Made by a program: the position numbers and the translations under genes
DNA from: Smittium mucronatum
Lineage: Eukaryota; Kickxellomycota; Harpellomycetes; Harpellales; Legeriomycetaceae
Length of the DNA: 40,349 nt
Direction of reading: 5' to 3'
NCBI GenBank assembly: GCA_001953115.1
Contig: LSSL01004792.1
Location: 1 to 40,349 of the forward strand
Notes under the pieces: generated by a model
The model's database searches: none
Seen by the model: the letters and a program-made list of their open reading frames with translations, nothing else
Told to the model about the DNA's origin: nothing
In this document: one piece after another, positions 11,041 through 22,868 of the stretch
Layout of the letters: every line of letters starts with the position of its first letter
How positions within the stretch are numbered: position 1 is the first letter of the stretch

Positions 11041-12141
11041 AAGATTCAATTCTTAATTTAGCGATTTTTCAGTCTTAATAAGCGGCGTAGCATCATTATC
11101 TCCGGAAGATGGCCAATAAAAATAGCTCATGATTTGCTAATAAAGCTCGCTAAACATCTCAGAATCGGTAGCAGGAATTTATTAGTTTTCAGACTTCCCT
11201 GCATAAACACCTGTTATTTTTTAGGGAAACTTCCAAACCCATTTACCTGTTTTTGATCGACATTCCTAGATGTGTTATTGATTGTGACGAATTATTGATT
11301 ACTTTGATTTGTTGACTAGAAATTCAAGCTCCTAGAGCTTTGTTACACCAAGGCTGTATTGGCTGTGAATACTTCGTTGCCCCCCCCCCCCAAGGGTAAA
11401 AATATCGTCCAGGTAAGAATAAAACCGTATTCCTTCGGGCCTGGCTTATCATTAAACTAGCTGCAGTATCTTGATAAAGATCATAAGACTGAGTGAAAGC
11501 CCAAAAGTAATTTCCTTTAATTGAAATAAACCGAAATTCAATTGGAATCGGAGGAAATTACTGCACTTCTATTTTACCAGGATGTGCATAAATGCATCTT
11601 TTAGGTCTAAATATTTGAGATAATCCATCATACCTATCATGTAGTATATTAATTTCAGGGTTTTCACTTTGAAATTCTAGTTTTCTACGTGTGAGTTGAG
11701 TTTTCTCAAGTTTGGTACGGGGATTGGGCCTCCATTCTTCTTCGGAATCGCGAACAGTTGACTGTAGAAGCAAGAGATACATGACTTTACTTCCTCTGTG
11801 GCGCGCTTTGCCAGCAACGCTGATAATTCCTTCGTTAGGATGGCGTTCGCTTTCTTGGTTATCCTTCTCTTGCTCCGCTGAGAGTGTGGTGTCTGCGGAG
11901 GGCCTTCCCAAAATTTTCGGAATGACCTCGTAATCGTTGAAAAATAAAATTCGAATAGTGCTTGCAAAATTTCCTCATCCGAATGCAGTGAAAATTCCTC
12001 GAAAATTATTCTACTTTTTTTTCCAAATATTCCAGGATCGTGAGTGTCTGTCTCACCGATTTTAGTTTCATGAGTGATGGGTTCTTCAATTACTATTTCA
12101 CTGTTTTCTGAAACCATCAGCTGTCGTTGAGCTTGGCCCAC
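11041..12141 (-). pseudogene. DIRS reverse transcriptase, broken
   Basis: Conserved RT blocks can be followed along the minus strand: SQLFAIPKKNGGPIPV and NLRKLN (about 11680-11770), then YLDLKDAFMHI with the first catalytic Asp after a frame change (about 11580-11620), ITFGLSLS, and GIRFYSYLDDIFTLG with the YLDD active site at 11404-11415. The thumb/connection follows with LRCLASFI. A 12-nt G run (C run 11380-11391 on plus) lies 12 nt after YLDD. The Gag-like frame runs into this RT frame without a visible break at about 12140, so a Gag-RT fusion or overlap is possible. Several stops and frame changes make it non-functional. Confidence 0.86.
11380..11391 (+). repeat. Poly-C tract (C12)
   Basis: Twelve C in a row within the RT relic, 12 nt after the YLDD codons on the minus strand, where coding sequence would normally specify a few Gly codons. 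Probably an expansion of a glycine-codon run. Confidence 0.9.
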
Positions 12142-12986
12142 TTGTACTTTAACATAGCTAGTAGTTCTCCGACTGGGGGATTTGAGATGGATCTAGCTGG
12201 AACCCTCTTCCGCGGACCTTTCAATAAATTTTTTTTTGACTTTTTTGAGGACGGTTATTTGGGACTGTGGTGCTACAGCTGAGGTTTTTTGAGTGATTTC
12301 AACGTTACTGCCGATGTTTTCATAAAAGACTGACACTTAATGGTGCTTAAGAAAGAACTGGAGCCGTCTCTTACGGGTGTCTGTTTTCTTGTTCGTGAGA
12401 ATTTCTTTGAAAGAATCCTGGTTTATTGGAGACTTTTACTCTATCTCTAATGTTTTTTTCACTCTTCCTGAGAGTTCCATTCTCTTGTGGAGGTTTTCCG
12501 GTCTGTTTTGGGTTACTTAGGTTGCTATATCTGATTAAAAGTCACGCATAGTGCTTGCGAAAGTAATTTCGGGGATCTCAGTCACTATTATTCCTGGATT
12601 ATTTCGAATCTTCCCATGTACATAATATTCGATTGACCTAGTGGTCTATGCTAGCTCATTCTAAATTTCATAAAGCTTCAAGACCGATTTTTTCACCGCA
12701 GTTGAAGCCAAATAGTTCAACATTGGTGGGAAATAGTTCATAGAGCCGATCTTGGGGCATGTATAAAGAACAGTCTTGTAGTCTTAGTCGGATAAAGGGA
12801 TTCTGAAAAAGTCCTCATCGATAGAAGCAACGCTTCAAAGAGTTCTGCGTAGACGTAAAGTTCAGTAACTGAAATCAACGGTCAGAAAAACGGGATCTCC
12901 TCCTCGATATGGGGCTCCCTTACACATATTAACTGATAGACCAACGCTGTAAGTTCATTTAACTTGGCGTTTGTATCTTCAGACAT
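12142..12986 (-). pseudogene. DIRS Gag-like protein, broken
   Basis: Starts with the ATG at 12986 (MSEDTNAKLNELTALVYQL). After a frame change it contains DEDFFRIPLSD, CPKIGSMNYFPPMLNYLA, STAVKKSVLKLYEI, TRSIEYYVHGKIRNNPG and FASTMRDF, then NRPENLHKRMELSGR and QDSFKEILTNKK, arranged as in Gag-like ORF1 proteins of DIRS elements from early-diverging fungi. It should have packaged the element RNA. In-frame stops at 12784-12786 (TAA), 12661-12663 and 12646-12648 (both TAG) fall where Gln or a polar residue is expected. The family assignment is from recalled pattern, not a search. Confidence 0.72.
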
Positions 12987-13323
12987 TGTAAATTGTTTTA
13001 AATATTTTATGCTGGTAGAGTACCTTTGCGCAAGAAAAAATGATAAGGATATCTCTAAGCTGTACTTCACAGTCCATAAAATAGAAAAAAATTAGTTCGC
13101 TATATTTTATTGTATTATATTTCTGTTTAGTTTTACTCAAAAAGATGTTAACACTTAATATGTCTCCTAATTGAATAATAGTGAATAACATTTAAAAAAA
13201 ATAATTAATGGTGTCTAATGTGTGATACTCTATTATTTTAATCTTTATCATCTTTAGCTTCGTATTAATAATCTACCAGCAGAAATATTTTTTAACTCTG
13301 TAATGGTTAAAGAATAAGAACAA

Positions 13324-14430
13324 CCTCTTCATGGAACGATGGATACTGAAGCAGGAAACATAATAAGCGAGTTAATTGAAAATTTTGGACAATTTTTTCC
13401 AGATAGACGCCCATAGAGGGAGAAATCAGATCACTTCGACTCAACAAGAATTCTAGTTACTGGTATAGTAGTATAACTCGAACTCGTAGAGGCACTTCTG
13501 TCGATCGGCTAAGATTTATTCGGATCACTGCTGTTTGAATAACACAAGATAACGACATACTCTTTCACAGGGATAGTCCAATGAACTACATCCTTCTTTT
13601 CCTGAATCATTCCATCTCAAGTTAAATCAAGGGGGGTGACTCATTATTATAATCAATTAATGCGGAAATAACTCAAGCAGCTTGAATACTGGATTTTTAG
13701 GCACATTGAGGATTCCAGTAAACCTCTAGAATTTACTTATCTCATGATCTGGAGACAAGATTTGCTAGTACAATTAGAAAACTTTTCTCCCAAATTTGCG
13801 CAACAACATCACATTAAAAGTTATAATACCTTTAAATTACTAAAACTTTCTTGGAAGCCCAATCTTATAGCTCCCTCAGATATTTAGAATTTGATGGTCC
13901 AGAAATGTCTAGATAAATTCATATCTTAAAAGACTATATTTAGGATACAAAGAATTCAGCTCTTTTGGGATCTTCGTCAGAATGGGAAATCTAGAATTTC
14001 GCAAAACTGAAGCACTAGTATGGATCAAAAACCAACGATACAACCGTCAATTAACCCTACTTCACTTTCAGTGCCCAGGATTACTTGTAGACTTTTCTCA
14101 GAAAGTATTTTAGTCAGCGGAGGAGGTCTCTACGTATAATACGTATGAATTTAAAACCTGGTCTCATCTGGATACATCTAAATAGGCTTTGTCTTAAGTG
14201 AAGGAAAAAATTTTGTATTAGCAACATAATTTATAGTAGATTAGGATTATCATTCAAAATCACTACCTCAATTAAAAGTAAGCTGAAAGGCATGAAAAAT
14301 AAAGCCGATAAAGGAAGACTGAAAATTTCTGAAGGTTGCCTTATAAAAATTGTTAAAAGAACAAAAAATCGAGGAATTTTAGCCCCAGAAACTAAGATTT
14401 TAATTGAAGCTGTTTAATTTCTCCAAGAAT
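13324..14430 (+). pseudogene. Unidentified decayed coding-like relic
   Basis: One plus-strand frame from 13321 stays protein-like for about 900 bases if stops are read through: it begins near TMDTEAGNIISELIENFG and passes LEFTYLMIWRQDLLVQL and APSDI. Nearly all its many stops are TAG or TAA, with a few TGA. A second stretch around 14290-14410 (RLKISEGCLIKIVKRTK) is open in another frame. Composition is intermediate between the DIRS relic and the desert. I recognise no domain; another retroelement Gag or a dead host gene are both possible. Confidence 0.3.
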
Positions 14431-17000
14431 AATGGATGACTCTGACCAGTTTTATACCTAAAGAAGTTTATCCAACATATATAGGGGCTCAAATTAAAAA
14501 TTAAAAACTTGGCATCAACCGATCAGTTGTTCAGGAGATAGAATTTTCTAAAATATTTGGATCTTAATGTGTCTTATTCAAATCATGTATAACGTAATAA
14601 TATCGAATAGATAAGAAATAGAATGAATAGAATGCCATTCAGTTTTAGTGTCAGAGCTTATTATCCTTCAAAATGTTTTATAAAATAACAAATGTCTTTC
14701 GGAATGTTTTGGAATGGGAGATTACAAAAGAGAACTAGATATTAGTATACTTAGAGAATCTTCTCTTCAATGGGGATAGCAAAAAGACGTGTGCAAAAAA
14801 GAAACAAGCCTGATATATAAAAAGTAATTGGAACTTGAATTTAAATTAAATTCAGATAATTCACAGAAAAAATCATTTCAGTTGATAATACACTTTTTTG
14901 TAGAGACAAATACAAGTTAAACGTCACCTAAGGCACCTATTCACAAGATCAGGGGTCTGAGTAAAGAAGACAGAAACTAATGAAGCCTAAAAATATATAT
15001 TTGTGATTCTAGAAGAAATTTATTGAGAAAGGTAAGATATTTATAAATCTCTACTCCTCTGAATATCTATGCTAATCAGACTTCTATAACTCAAGAACAG
15101 ATGTCTATTAGAACATAAGATATGTATATTGACTGTAGTTTAGATGAAGTCAGTATTTAGAATTTTAAATTCTTAATAGGTGAACTGAAGTATTTGAAAG
15201 GGACCTATTTTTTTCTGGTGATTACAGAAATTGAAATACTCACAGAATCTAGAAACACTGACGAGTAGTTATTCATAAAATTCTATTCTTACTCAGGTCT
15301 TTTTATAGCATTAGAAAAAAAGGTGCGCATGATTTATGAAGATATCCCGTTATTATAATATAAAATCAAAAAAAAAAAATTGGTCGAATCTATGTTGATA
15401 TTTTCATACAAAAACACCACATTGTTATATTTTAGAAGGTTTGCAAGGACTAACTCCAAATGATTTCTTGTGATATTGGAGTAAATCGGTTAAAAATTTG
15501 TGGATTTCAATTCCCATCCGTAAGTAAGATACGTTTTATTTTCATTCAACTCTTTGTAAGTTCCGAACAGACTGGCAGAAAAAAAAGGTTGGTATTTATC
15601 TCAGAAAGTCTTATAAATCTGGAGTTGAAACAAGAAGGTTGCAATGTGGACATATTTGCTTTTCACATTAAAACGAAGGTGGGGGCTTATTAATTTTGTT
15701 TTTTGGAAAAAAAGGTGGTATATCAAAATAAAATAATTTGTAATTGGACAAAATTGCATAGAAATAATCCCCCCCCCCCTTTAAATCTAATTCCTCAGAT
15801 ATTCCTAAAGATTAGAAAATAACTAATTTCGATTGCTTTGATGGAACCAGTTTGAAAATCAGAAATATTATACCAGTAGCTGTCAGCAATATTTTATCCA
15901 TACCATCAATTTTACAGAAAAAATTCGTTATTCCTGATTAGATATTTACGTTATATACAAAAAAAAAAAGCTGGATCTTAATATCAAGAAATATCAATGT
16001 TTTTCCTTCTAAACTCAGAACATTATTACATTTTTTGTTGAAATGGACTTTCTAACATAAATAGGATTGCAAAAAGATCCAGATAAAGTTAGTTTCAGGA
16101 AATATTCTTAGATTGGTGAATATCTATAGAAATAAATGGTAAGATGGCTTTTTCACAAAAGAAAAATCATCTGAAATATGTATAAAGTATGAAAAAATTA
16201 AATTGGTGAGAATAAGATCCTATAAATCTGCACTCTTAAAAGTTGGGATAGCCCAGAGGAAATGGCTTAGAAACAAATTTCTTAAAAATCACATAAAGAT
16301 TGGACTAGATCACTGTAATATTTTTTTAAAAGTAACATATCGATATATCCTAGGTTATAAAACTAATAGGGTGATGTGTCTCTTAATGAAAGCTTATTAA
16401 TAAGCCATTCAGCTTTAAAATAGCTTAGCCTTAATAATTATTTTAATTCGTGATAAAAAGAGATAAAAATTACGTATAAGATAGTAGAAGTCTTTTTGAT
16501 AACAATCCCTAACAATATTTATAAATGAATCGATGCAAAAGCGGAGATTATTATTTATAAAATTCTAGAAAAATTCAAGTCCAAAATGAACCCATCATAT
16601 TAAAAGTAATAAAATAAAATTTGTGAAGGGAATAGATTTACTTTAGTATATATCCATTGCCTCAATAAAAAAAACAGCAGCCGGACTGTGAATTTATTTC
16701 TAAGATTTATAAATTAATGTGCAATACCTATGTGAATAGATTGTATCGCCATATACTTATCATAATTTTGGATACAATCCCGAGGTCAGTTGAGATTCTC
16801 GAAACAAAGTTTAGGGTCATAGATGTCAAACTTGGAGTAGATGAAGTTTTATTAACATATAATGTATTTTTGAAAAAATTCTGGCCCAATTATACGGTCT
16901 TTGAATCATATTTTTGACCCAAAAGAAGCTCTACAAATTTTTTTCATCTGATCATCATTAAAATTTGGTAAATCGTATATATATCGTTCCAGAAGTATAA
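14431..17000 (+). other. Degenerate AT-rich region with coding-like fragments
   Basis: Short open stretches appear on the plus strand, including 15105-15460 (one frame open apart from four TAG/TAA stops), 15460-15693, 16203-16400 and 16717-16917 (the last with VIDVKLGVDEVLLTYNVFL). They are not contiguous and show no domain I can name. They may continue the relic to the left. A C11 run lies at 15769-15779. Confidence 0.25.
15769..15779 (+). repeat. Poly-C tract (C11)
   Basis: Eleven C in a row in otherwise AT-rich sequence. Confidence 0.9.
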
Positions 17001-20000
17001 GTTAATAATTATTCGAGCTCTTTAGAGGAAATAATAGTTTGAGTTATACTAGGGGTGAATTTATATTAATTCCTGAAAACTCTTTCCCAGTTTAACTTTG
17101 TGGAGGATATATGAATAAAATTATTAGATTACCATACTCTAGATATATTTTTTGAAAAAATAGTTCATTTTGTTCATTAGATTTTATTCGATTTAGAATT
17201 TTCAATTTATTTTTTCCCGATAATATGAAAGTACTTAATATTTCCTCCCTTATTATAATTTGAATTACTATTCACTCTAAATAATTCAAATATTTACATA
17301 ATTATTTATTAAAATAAGTAAAAAAATACTTAAATTGAATATGATTTTTTTGTAGGGTGAAATCCTCCCTATAATTTTATTACTAATTTAGAATATAATA
17401 GTGGGATATTTAATATGTTTATTGAATAATTTGTAATTATGATTATTTTTTTTCCGGAGTGTTTATTTAAACAATATTAAAGTATTGCGAAATATATTTA
17501 AAAAAGTTTGAAAAAAATGAAGAAAAAAATTGTAATCACGAATTAAAAAATAATTTTTCTATTGGAATTTTTTTTAAATTTACCAGTTAATTTTCCAACT
17601 ACATTCATTGTTTATTTATAATTTATTTTTTTTGTAGAAAATTGTTTAAACAGATAAATAATTCACTAAATGGGGATTTATTATTTAAAAAAGGCACCAA
17701 ATTTCAGTCCTTTGCTGAAAAGATTTCATGGTATAGTTTACTTCTTAGTTATACCTAAAGATACCCAAATTAAAACATATTTTTATTTTTATTTTTCCTT
17801 TATTAAGATTATAAAGTTTTTGAATTTAACTTATATACCAAAATAAAAAATAATGAAATAATAAAATAGATATAATTACTATTTCCTTTTGCTGAGGAAT
17901 TTCCCAAATGCTCTCAATGACTTTTTACAATCTTGCGGATTTTTAAAAGCCAAACTCTGAGTTAAAAAAATATCTTTATTTAAATTCTACAATAAAATTC
18001 AAGCAAAAATCAGTTTAAAAACAACTAAATACTTATAATAAAATATGAAAAACTTATTAAAAAACTCCGAATCAATCCAAGTTCATTTATAGGAACATAC
18101 TGCATCTTTTTAAAGAATTTAGAAAACAAGAAAATCTAGCTTCTAGGAAAAAATATTTAACCCCACACATTTACATATCAGAAAGTGAATAACACAAGAA
18201 TTAAGACCGAGATATTAGACAATATTATCATAGACAGTTTAATTGTAATTATTGCGAGCTCAGAATTTTTCACAGATCAATTACATAAACAAAAATCCCA
18301 AACTCTTTAAAAAATTGGTAGATCTTTAATGGTTAAATTATTAAAAAGAGCATCAGGATTAATTTTTATACTGCGGAGCAAGTTATGAAACTGATAATTT
18401 CCGAAAAAGATTTTTTTGGCATTTCTATAATCGGAATACATTTAAAAGAGCTCAACTTAAGCTTTGAAAAAAAATCAATACCACCTGATACCATATTTGG
18501 TCTCATTATCGTAGAAAATAATTAAAAAACACTTAAGCTCCTCAGATCTATTTTGAGATAATTAGATTAATTGAAAGGCCAAGAATAAAAAAAATTCTTC
18601 ATAACTCTGGGTAAGATTAAGGCATGGTTAATTGGGACTTTTTGTAAAGAAAATTTTGATCAAGATTAAATCTAAAATCTCTAAAAAATTCAGAAGACAG
18701 GAAAAGTAGTGAAATAAATAATAAATTACATGATACTTGATACTTGATTTATTCATTGTTAAAAAACAAAAAAAAAAAACACAAAATAGACCCCCGAGTG
18801 GTTAAAACTCCAATAAATTTGATGATATGAATTTATAGGCATATTAATCAATTTATGAGGATATTAAATCTCCAATTGAGACTAAAAATTTCTATATATG
18901 TTTAATTGTATCCGAAGTAATGATATAAAGAGTTAAATAACATAAACATCTCCTTCTCTAGGTCAAAGCATAATTAAAGGGCTTCAGAAAATTCAGGTTA
19001 AGTATTAATTATTATTATAACAATAGACCATGAGTGAAATAAATAAGATATTAATGAAAAATTTAATATTTGATACATTATAAAAAGAAAAAAATTGAAT
19101 TGAGAAAATTCTAGGGGTAATGATAAAACTCAAAATAAAAATTAAAAAAAATTCTAAAAATATCTACATATAGTAAAAGGATATCAGAATAAACTAAAAT
19201 TTAACTGTTCATTTGTTGGAAAAAAATTATTCAAAAAATGTGCCCATAATAGCTCTGCACTTATAATGTAGCTAAAAAAATAGGAAATTTTCAAAAAAAA
19301 AAAATCTAGCCGATCAGGATAAATCAAAAAAAAAATATGAAAAAAAAAACTTTCAAAAACTCCAGAAACTGGAATAATCAAATCCAAAACAAATATACAA
19401 CCAAAATTTTCCAACAGGCTCTAATTATGACATAATCGATTATGTATATTGTGATTCTACCAAATATTTTGTGTTAATTATTAAAAATAAGCTTTTATAT
19501 TAATTTACAAGATGTTTTAGTGATATCCAAGCCTTTTCATTCTATTTAAATAACCTTTATTTAAAAACTAGCCATATTTATATAAATTATACATTTTAAA
19601 AATAAGATATTTTCATGAAGATTGTATTTTATTTTTTCTAATGATATAATAAGAGAAACTAATATAAATGTAATATTTGAATTATATAATACAAGAAATT
19701 ATATTAAATAAAAAAAAAACTATCCCATTATAAATTCTAAAAAGTATTTAGGTGAATTTAGAGTATAATTGTGTTTAATTTTTTTCAATAACATAATAAC
19801 ATTTTAATAAATTATCTCTAAAAACATTGAAACATAGATAAGTCTCGTGTAACTTTAGAATTTCGAAATAATTAAATAAGCATATAAGATTTTATAATAT
19901 TAATTATAATATTTTTGTTTTACGATATATTTTTTATAGATTATAAAATCAATGAAAATAAATATATTATATAAATATACAAGCTCAATATTTTCTCAGA

Positions 20001-20243
20001 TACTTTTTAAAAAATATATAAATAATATCATATATTATTTTAAAAAATAGTTTAAAAATTAAAAGAATAGGACCATATCTCTAATTTATATTTGAAGATA
20101 ACTTGTATAAATGGACATCGATTTATCTTATAAGACTCCAATTTTGCATATATAGTTTATTAGTGTGTAAGTTTTGATTATACAGGTTGAAAAAGTAGTT
20201 CAAAAGTACTTATTAGGATTAAAGATGAATTAGAGGTGCATAT
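17001..20243. other. AT-rich gene desert
   Basis: Extremely AT-rich, dense in A and T homopolymers, with stops in all frames. The only longer open frame (19184-19414 minus) is low-complexity Phe/Leu/Ile-rich and looks like chance. I see no gene or RNA. Confidence 0.7.
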
Positions 20244-20277
20244 AACCGAAAGAAATTTCGAAACTCGAAATTCGGTT
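20244..20277. other. Imperfect hairpin upstream of MULE relic
   Basis: AACCGA / TCGGTT (20244-20249 and 20272-20277) enclose ATTTCG / CGAAAT (20255-20260 and 20266-20271) with a 5-nt loop and a 5-nt bulge on the left arm. Twelve pairs in total. It may be incidental to the decayed coding sequence. Confidence 0.4.
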
Positions 20278-20299
20278 AAAAGAATATAAAAGACTCTGT

Positions 20300-21285
20300 A
20301 CTAAAATACACCGATGTGGAATTAAACCAGATATTATTAAAAGGAAAAAACTTAATTATTAGAGATATCTACACTATAGTCAAAAAAACAGATTTTAAAC
20401 ATCCAATAATGATAAGTAACTACTTTCAGTTTAAAAAAATGAAAAAAATGACTTACAAAGCAAGATTTTAAGAATATTTTATAGTGAAGTATTCTCCGAT
20501 TTTAAGCTATTTTGGGTTCATTATGGTCCCAAAAAAGACCATCCAATTATTCCTACTTAACAATAGTCCTCATATAAGTTCCACTTTTAGTCTAATACAA
20601 TGCTATTATAATGTAACTGTCATAGGCATCGCTCAAAATACAAATAATTTTATCCCTATCGCATTTTTTATAGCTCAAAAAGATGATAATCAGTCTCATT
20701 TGTGGTTTTTAGAAACAATTAACAAAGATATAATAAAAATAGGAATAAATTGGTACGGAAACACCCTGGTGGATGGATTAAGCTGAGACTATCTCTAAAA
20801 AAAATATTCTATTCTAAAATTTTATATTGATGGTAAAATAAAGGTATCAGTTATCAAGAAATTATATGATTTTCTTAAATCTAGAAGAGATAAATTTAAA
20901 AGGGGTATTTTACATGATATCTCAAGAGTCAAGATTATTCCAAATCAAATGCTGTTTGAATTTTCAAAAAAATAATTTATTATTAAGTGGGGAGATATTT
21001 CAAGGATAGGTGATACCCTTTAAAAGATAAATGATTTTTATTTTATAAGATATCAGAATTGGAATGAAAGATATGTTATATTCAGCTCACCCACTAAATA
21101 TTCCCTAGAAAGATTTAATAAACCCGTAAAAGTTAATTATGTTGATTGGAAGAGAGTTTCAATTCTCGATTTCATTAGTTTTCTGAAAAGAGTATTAAAA
21201 GTATCAAAAAAATTACTTATATTGTTATTTTTCTTATTATTTTTGCAAAAAAAGAGTTTTTATGTACTATTCTCTAAAAAAAGTA
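20300..21285 (+). pseudogene. MULE (Mutator-like) transposase relic, plus strand
   Basis: The open segment 20484-20786 carries the start of the DDE transposase core: STFSLIQCYYNVTVIGIA, then FIPIAFFIAQKDDNQSHLWF. The first catalytic Asp expected just before STF reads as Ser. VDGLS follows at the expected second Asp position and is cut by a TGA. The C-terminal block around 21055-21170, YQNWNERYVIFSSPTKYSLERFN, has the conserved P-T-x-x-S-L-E-R-F-N motif with the third acidic residue. A weak N-terminal match (GIKPDIIKRK) lies near 20310-20345. The copy is dead by stops and frame changes. It resembles the relic at 33875-35040, which is on the other strand. Confidence 0.78.
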
Positions 21286-22390
21286 AATAAATAAATATTT
21301 TAAGTATGGATCTGCTTCATAAAAAAGAAAATAAGGTCTTATCAGAGTCTTTCTAAAAAAATCTAGATTCATTATATTTTTACTTCTGATATAACTTGCT
21401 AAAATTTTAATAGATTAATTTTCACTATTTTAAATAGACTTAGATGAAATATTTATTTATTTATTTTTAGATATTTTTCAAATAATTCTTGAAAAAATCT
21501 GAACGCTATTAAATTTACTGAATTTTAAGTGTAAAATTTATGATTTTATTATATTGAGGGTATAAGGATGTCTCAAATATTTTTATACTGCAAGTTTAAT
21601 TATAATAGCATATATTGTTTTTTAAAATATAAAAATTTAGTATATAACGAATTCAAACATTTAAAAACTTGAAAAGATATAAAAAAATTGATACTAAATT
21701 TTATAATTTACTTAAAAAGATACAAATTTGAAGATTGCATCGTTGAATTCAGGAGAGATTTCAGATTTCAAAATATATTTTATATAATAACTACAATATA
21801 GTTTGGATATGTGTCATAATACGCTGAATTTTATTCTGTTTCAATTTATCGCTTATAACTTAAAAAGAAAAAAAATTACAATTTATTATATTTATTATTT
21901 TCATATGTTTTTGAAAAAAATATATCTTAAATTATTTAATAAAAAAATTCTGAAAAGTATAATTACATGAAAATTTTTTGGTTATAAATTGATAATAAAA
22001 TTTATGTTTATTTAAATAAACCTGATCTAAAAAGTCAAAATAATATATTTAAAGATAATTTTGAGAAAGGGGATTATTATGAAATTCAATTTTATTTAAA
22101 AATCATTTTTTGATAAATTTTATTTTATTTGAAAAATGAATTTCCAGTTTCTGTGATATTAAAATATTCAAAATATATTTTGATTTATTCATAATTTTTT
22201 TTACAATCAACTTTTTTTTTTATATGTATGTTTTTCCACGGCTATTTCAATTTGATTTTAAAAATTAAATAATAATTTTATTGGTCGAAAATTGTATCCA
22301 ATTAACTTTAACTTGATTGGATCTAGTAAATGATAAACTCAACTTATTATATGCAATTTTTTTTATAGTTCCGGGGGCAGATTCTCTACA
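21286..22390. other. AT-rich gene desert
   Basis: Very AT-rich with long A/T runs; no gene or RNA seen. Confidence 0.7.
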
Positions 22391-22868
22391 TCAGTTAGAC
22401 TGGAATAAATATTCTCTTAAAAACTGCCGCAGTGCAGAAAAATATGAGGCAAGGCTAAGCGCATCATCACTTAAGCTCATAACGCCCTCACCCAGCAGAG
22501 ATTTTAGGGCAGGTATTGCTTCCTTACCCTTCATATCTATAATTCGCCAAATTCTCTCTGTGAAAACAACACTAAGTTTTTGTACTTCCTTCACAGTAGG
22601 AATAATAGACGAGAGACTTACCGGGGAGGTTGGTACCAGAACTTAATAAAACTCTCAGTAAAGAAGATAATTGATCCTGTGTTATCGGTTCTTTCGTCAA
22701 CTTAACCGACGGGCCTAAGTCATCAACTAACTCAGGAACTTCAGTGTAGATCGATACAAAAGTATCTAACTCACCATTTCCCTCTACTTCTTTCCTATCT
22801 ACAACTTTTGAGGTGAACCCATAAGGGTAAGCAAGGTAATCTACCAACTCATTGTCGCGTTTGACCAT
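22391..22868 (-). CDS. Hypothetical two-exon protein, 137 aa
   Basis: Exons 22868-22622 and 22557-22391, joined across a 64-nt intron with donor GTAAGT and acceptor TTTTCACAG, give 137 residues with no stop, ending in LREYLFQSN. The N-terminal half is acidic (YTEVPELVDDLG, VKLTKEPITQDQLSSLL); the C-terminal half is helical and hydrophobic (KEAIPALKSLLGEGVMSL, ASYFSALRQFL). No domain is recognised. The GC content is well above that of the flanking DNA and codon use looks normal, so it reads as a real gene or a recent insertion. The frame is open upstream of the ATG for 13 more codons (WRDLSKSAIF is plausible protein) before a TAG, so a further 5' exon with acceptor near 22904 cannot be excluded. 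It could also be part of an unknown mobile element. Confidence 0.55.
22558..22621 (-). other. Intron of the 137-aa hypothetical gene (64 nt)
   Basis: Phase 1. Donor G|GTAAGT, pyrimidine-rich stretch TGTTGTTTTCACAG at the acceptor. Its size matches the ABCC introns (59-106 nt). Unspliced, the first exon ends with a stop shortly after the donor. Confidence 0.6.

Larger units (their letters stand above)
9191..12986 (-). mobile_element. Decayed DIRS-order (tyrosine-recombinase) retrotransposon
   Basis: Reading the minus strand gives, in order, a Gag-like region (12986 to about 12150), reverse transcriptase (about 12140-11040), RNase H (about 11040-10330) and a tyrosine recombinase ending at 9191. 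That order, with a recombinase and no integrase or protease, is the hallmark of DIRS-like (PAT/Ngaro/DIRS) elements. All parts carry frameshifts and stops, so the copy is dead. GC is clearly higher than in the AT desert to its right, suggesting a later arrival or slower decay. I did not find split direct or inverted terminal repeats, so the outer limits are minimal. Its 3' end points toward the ABCC gene, about 660 bases upstream of that gene's start. Confidence 0.88.
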
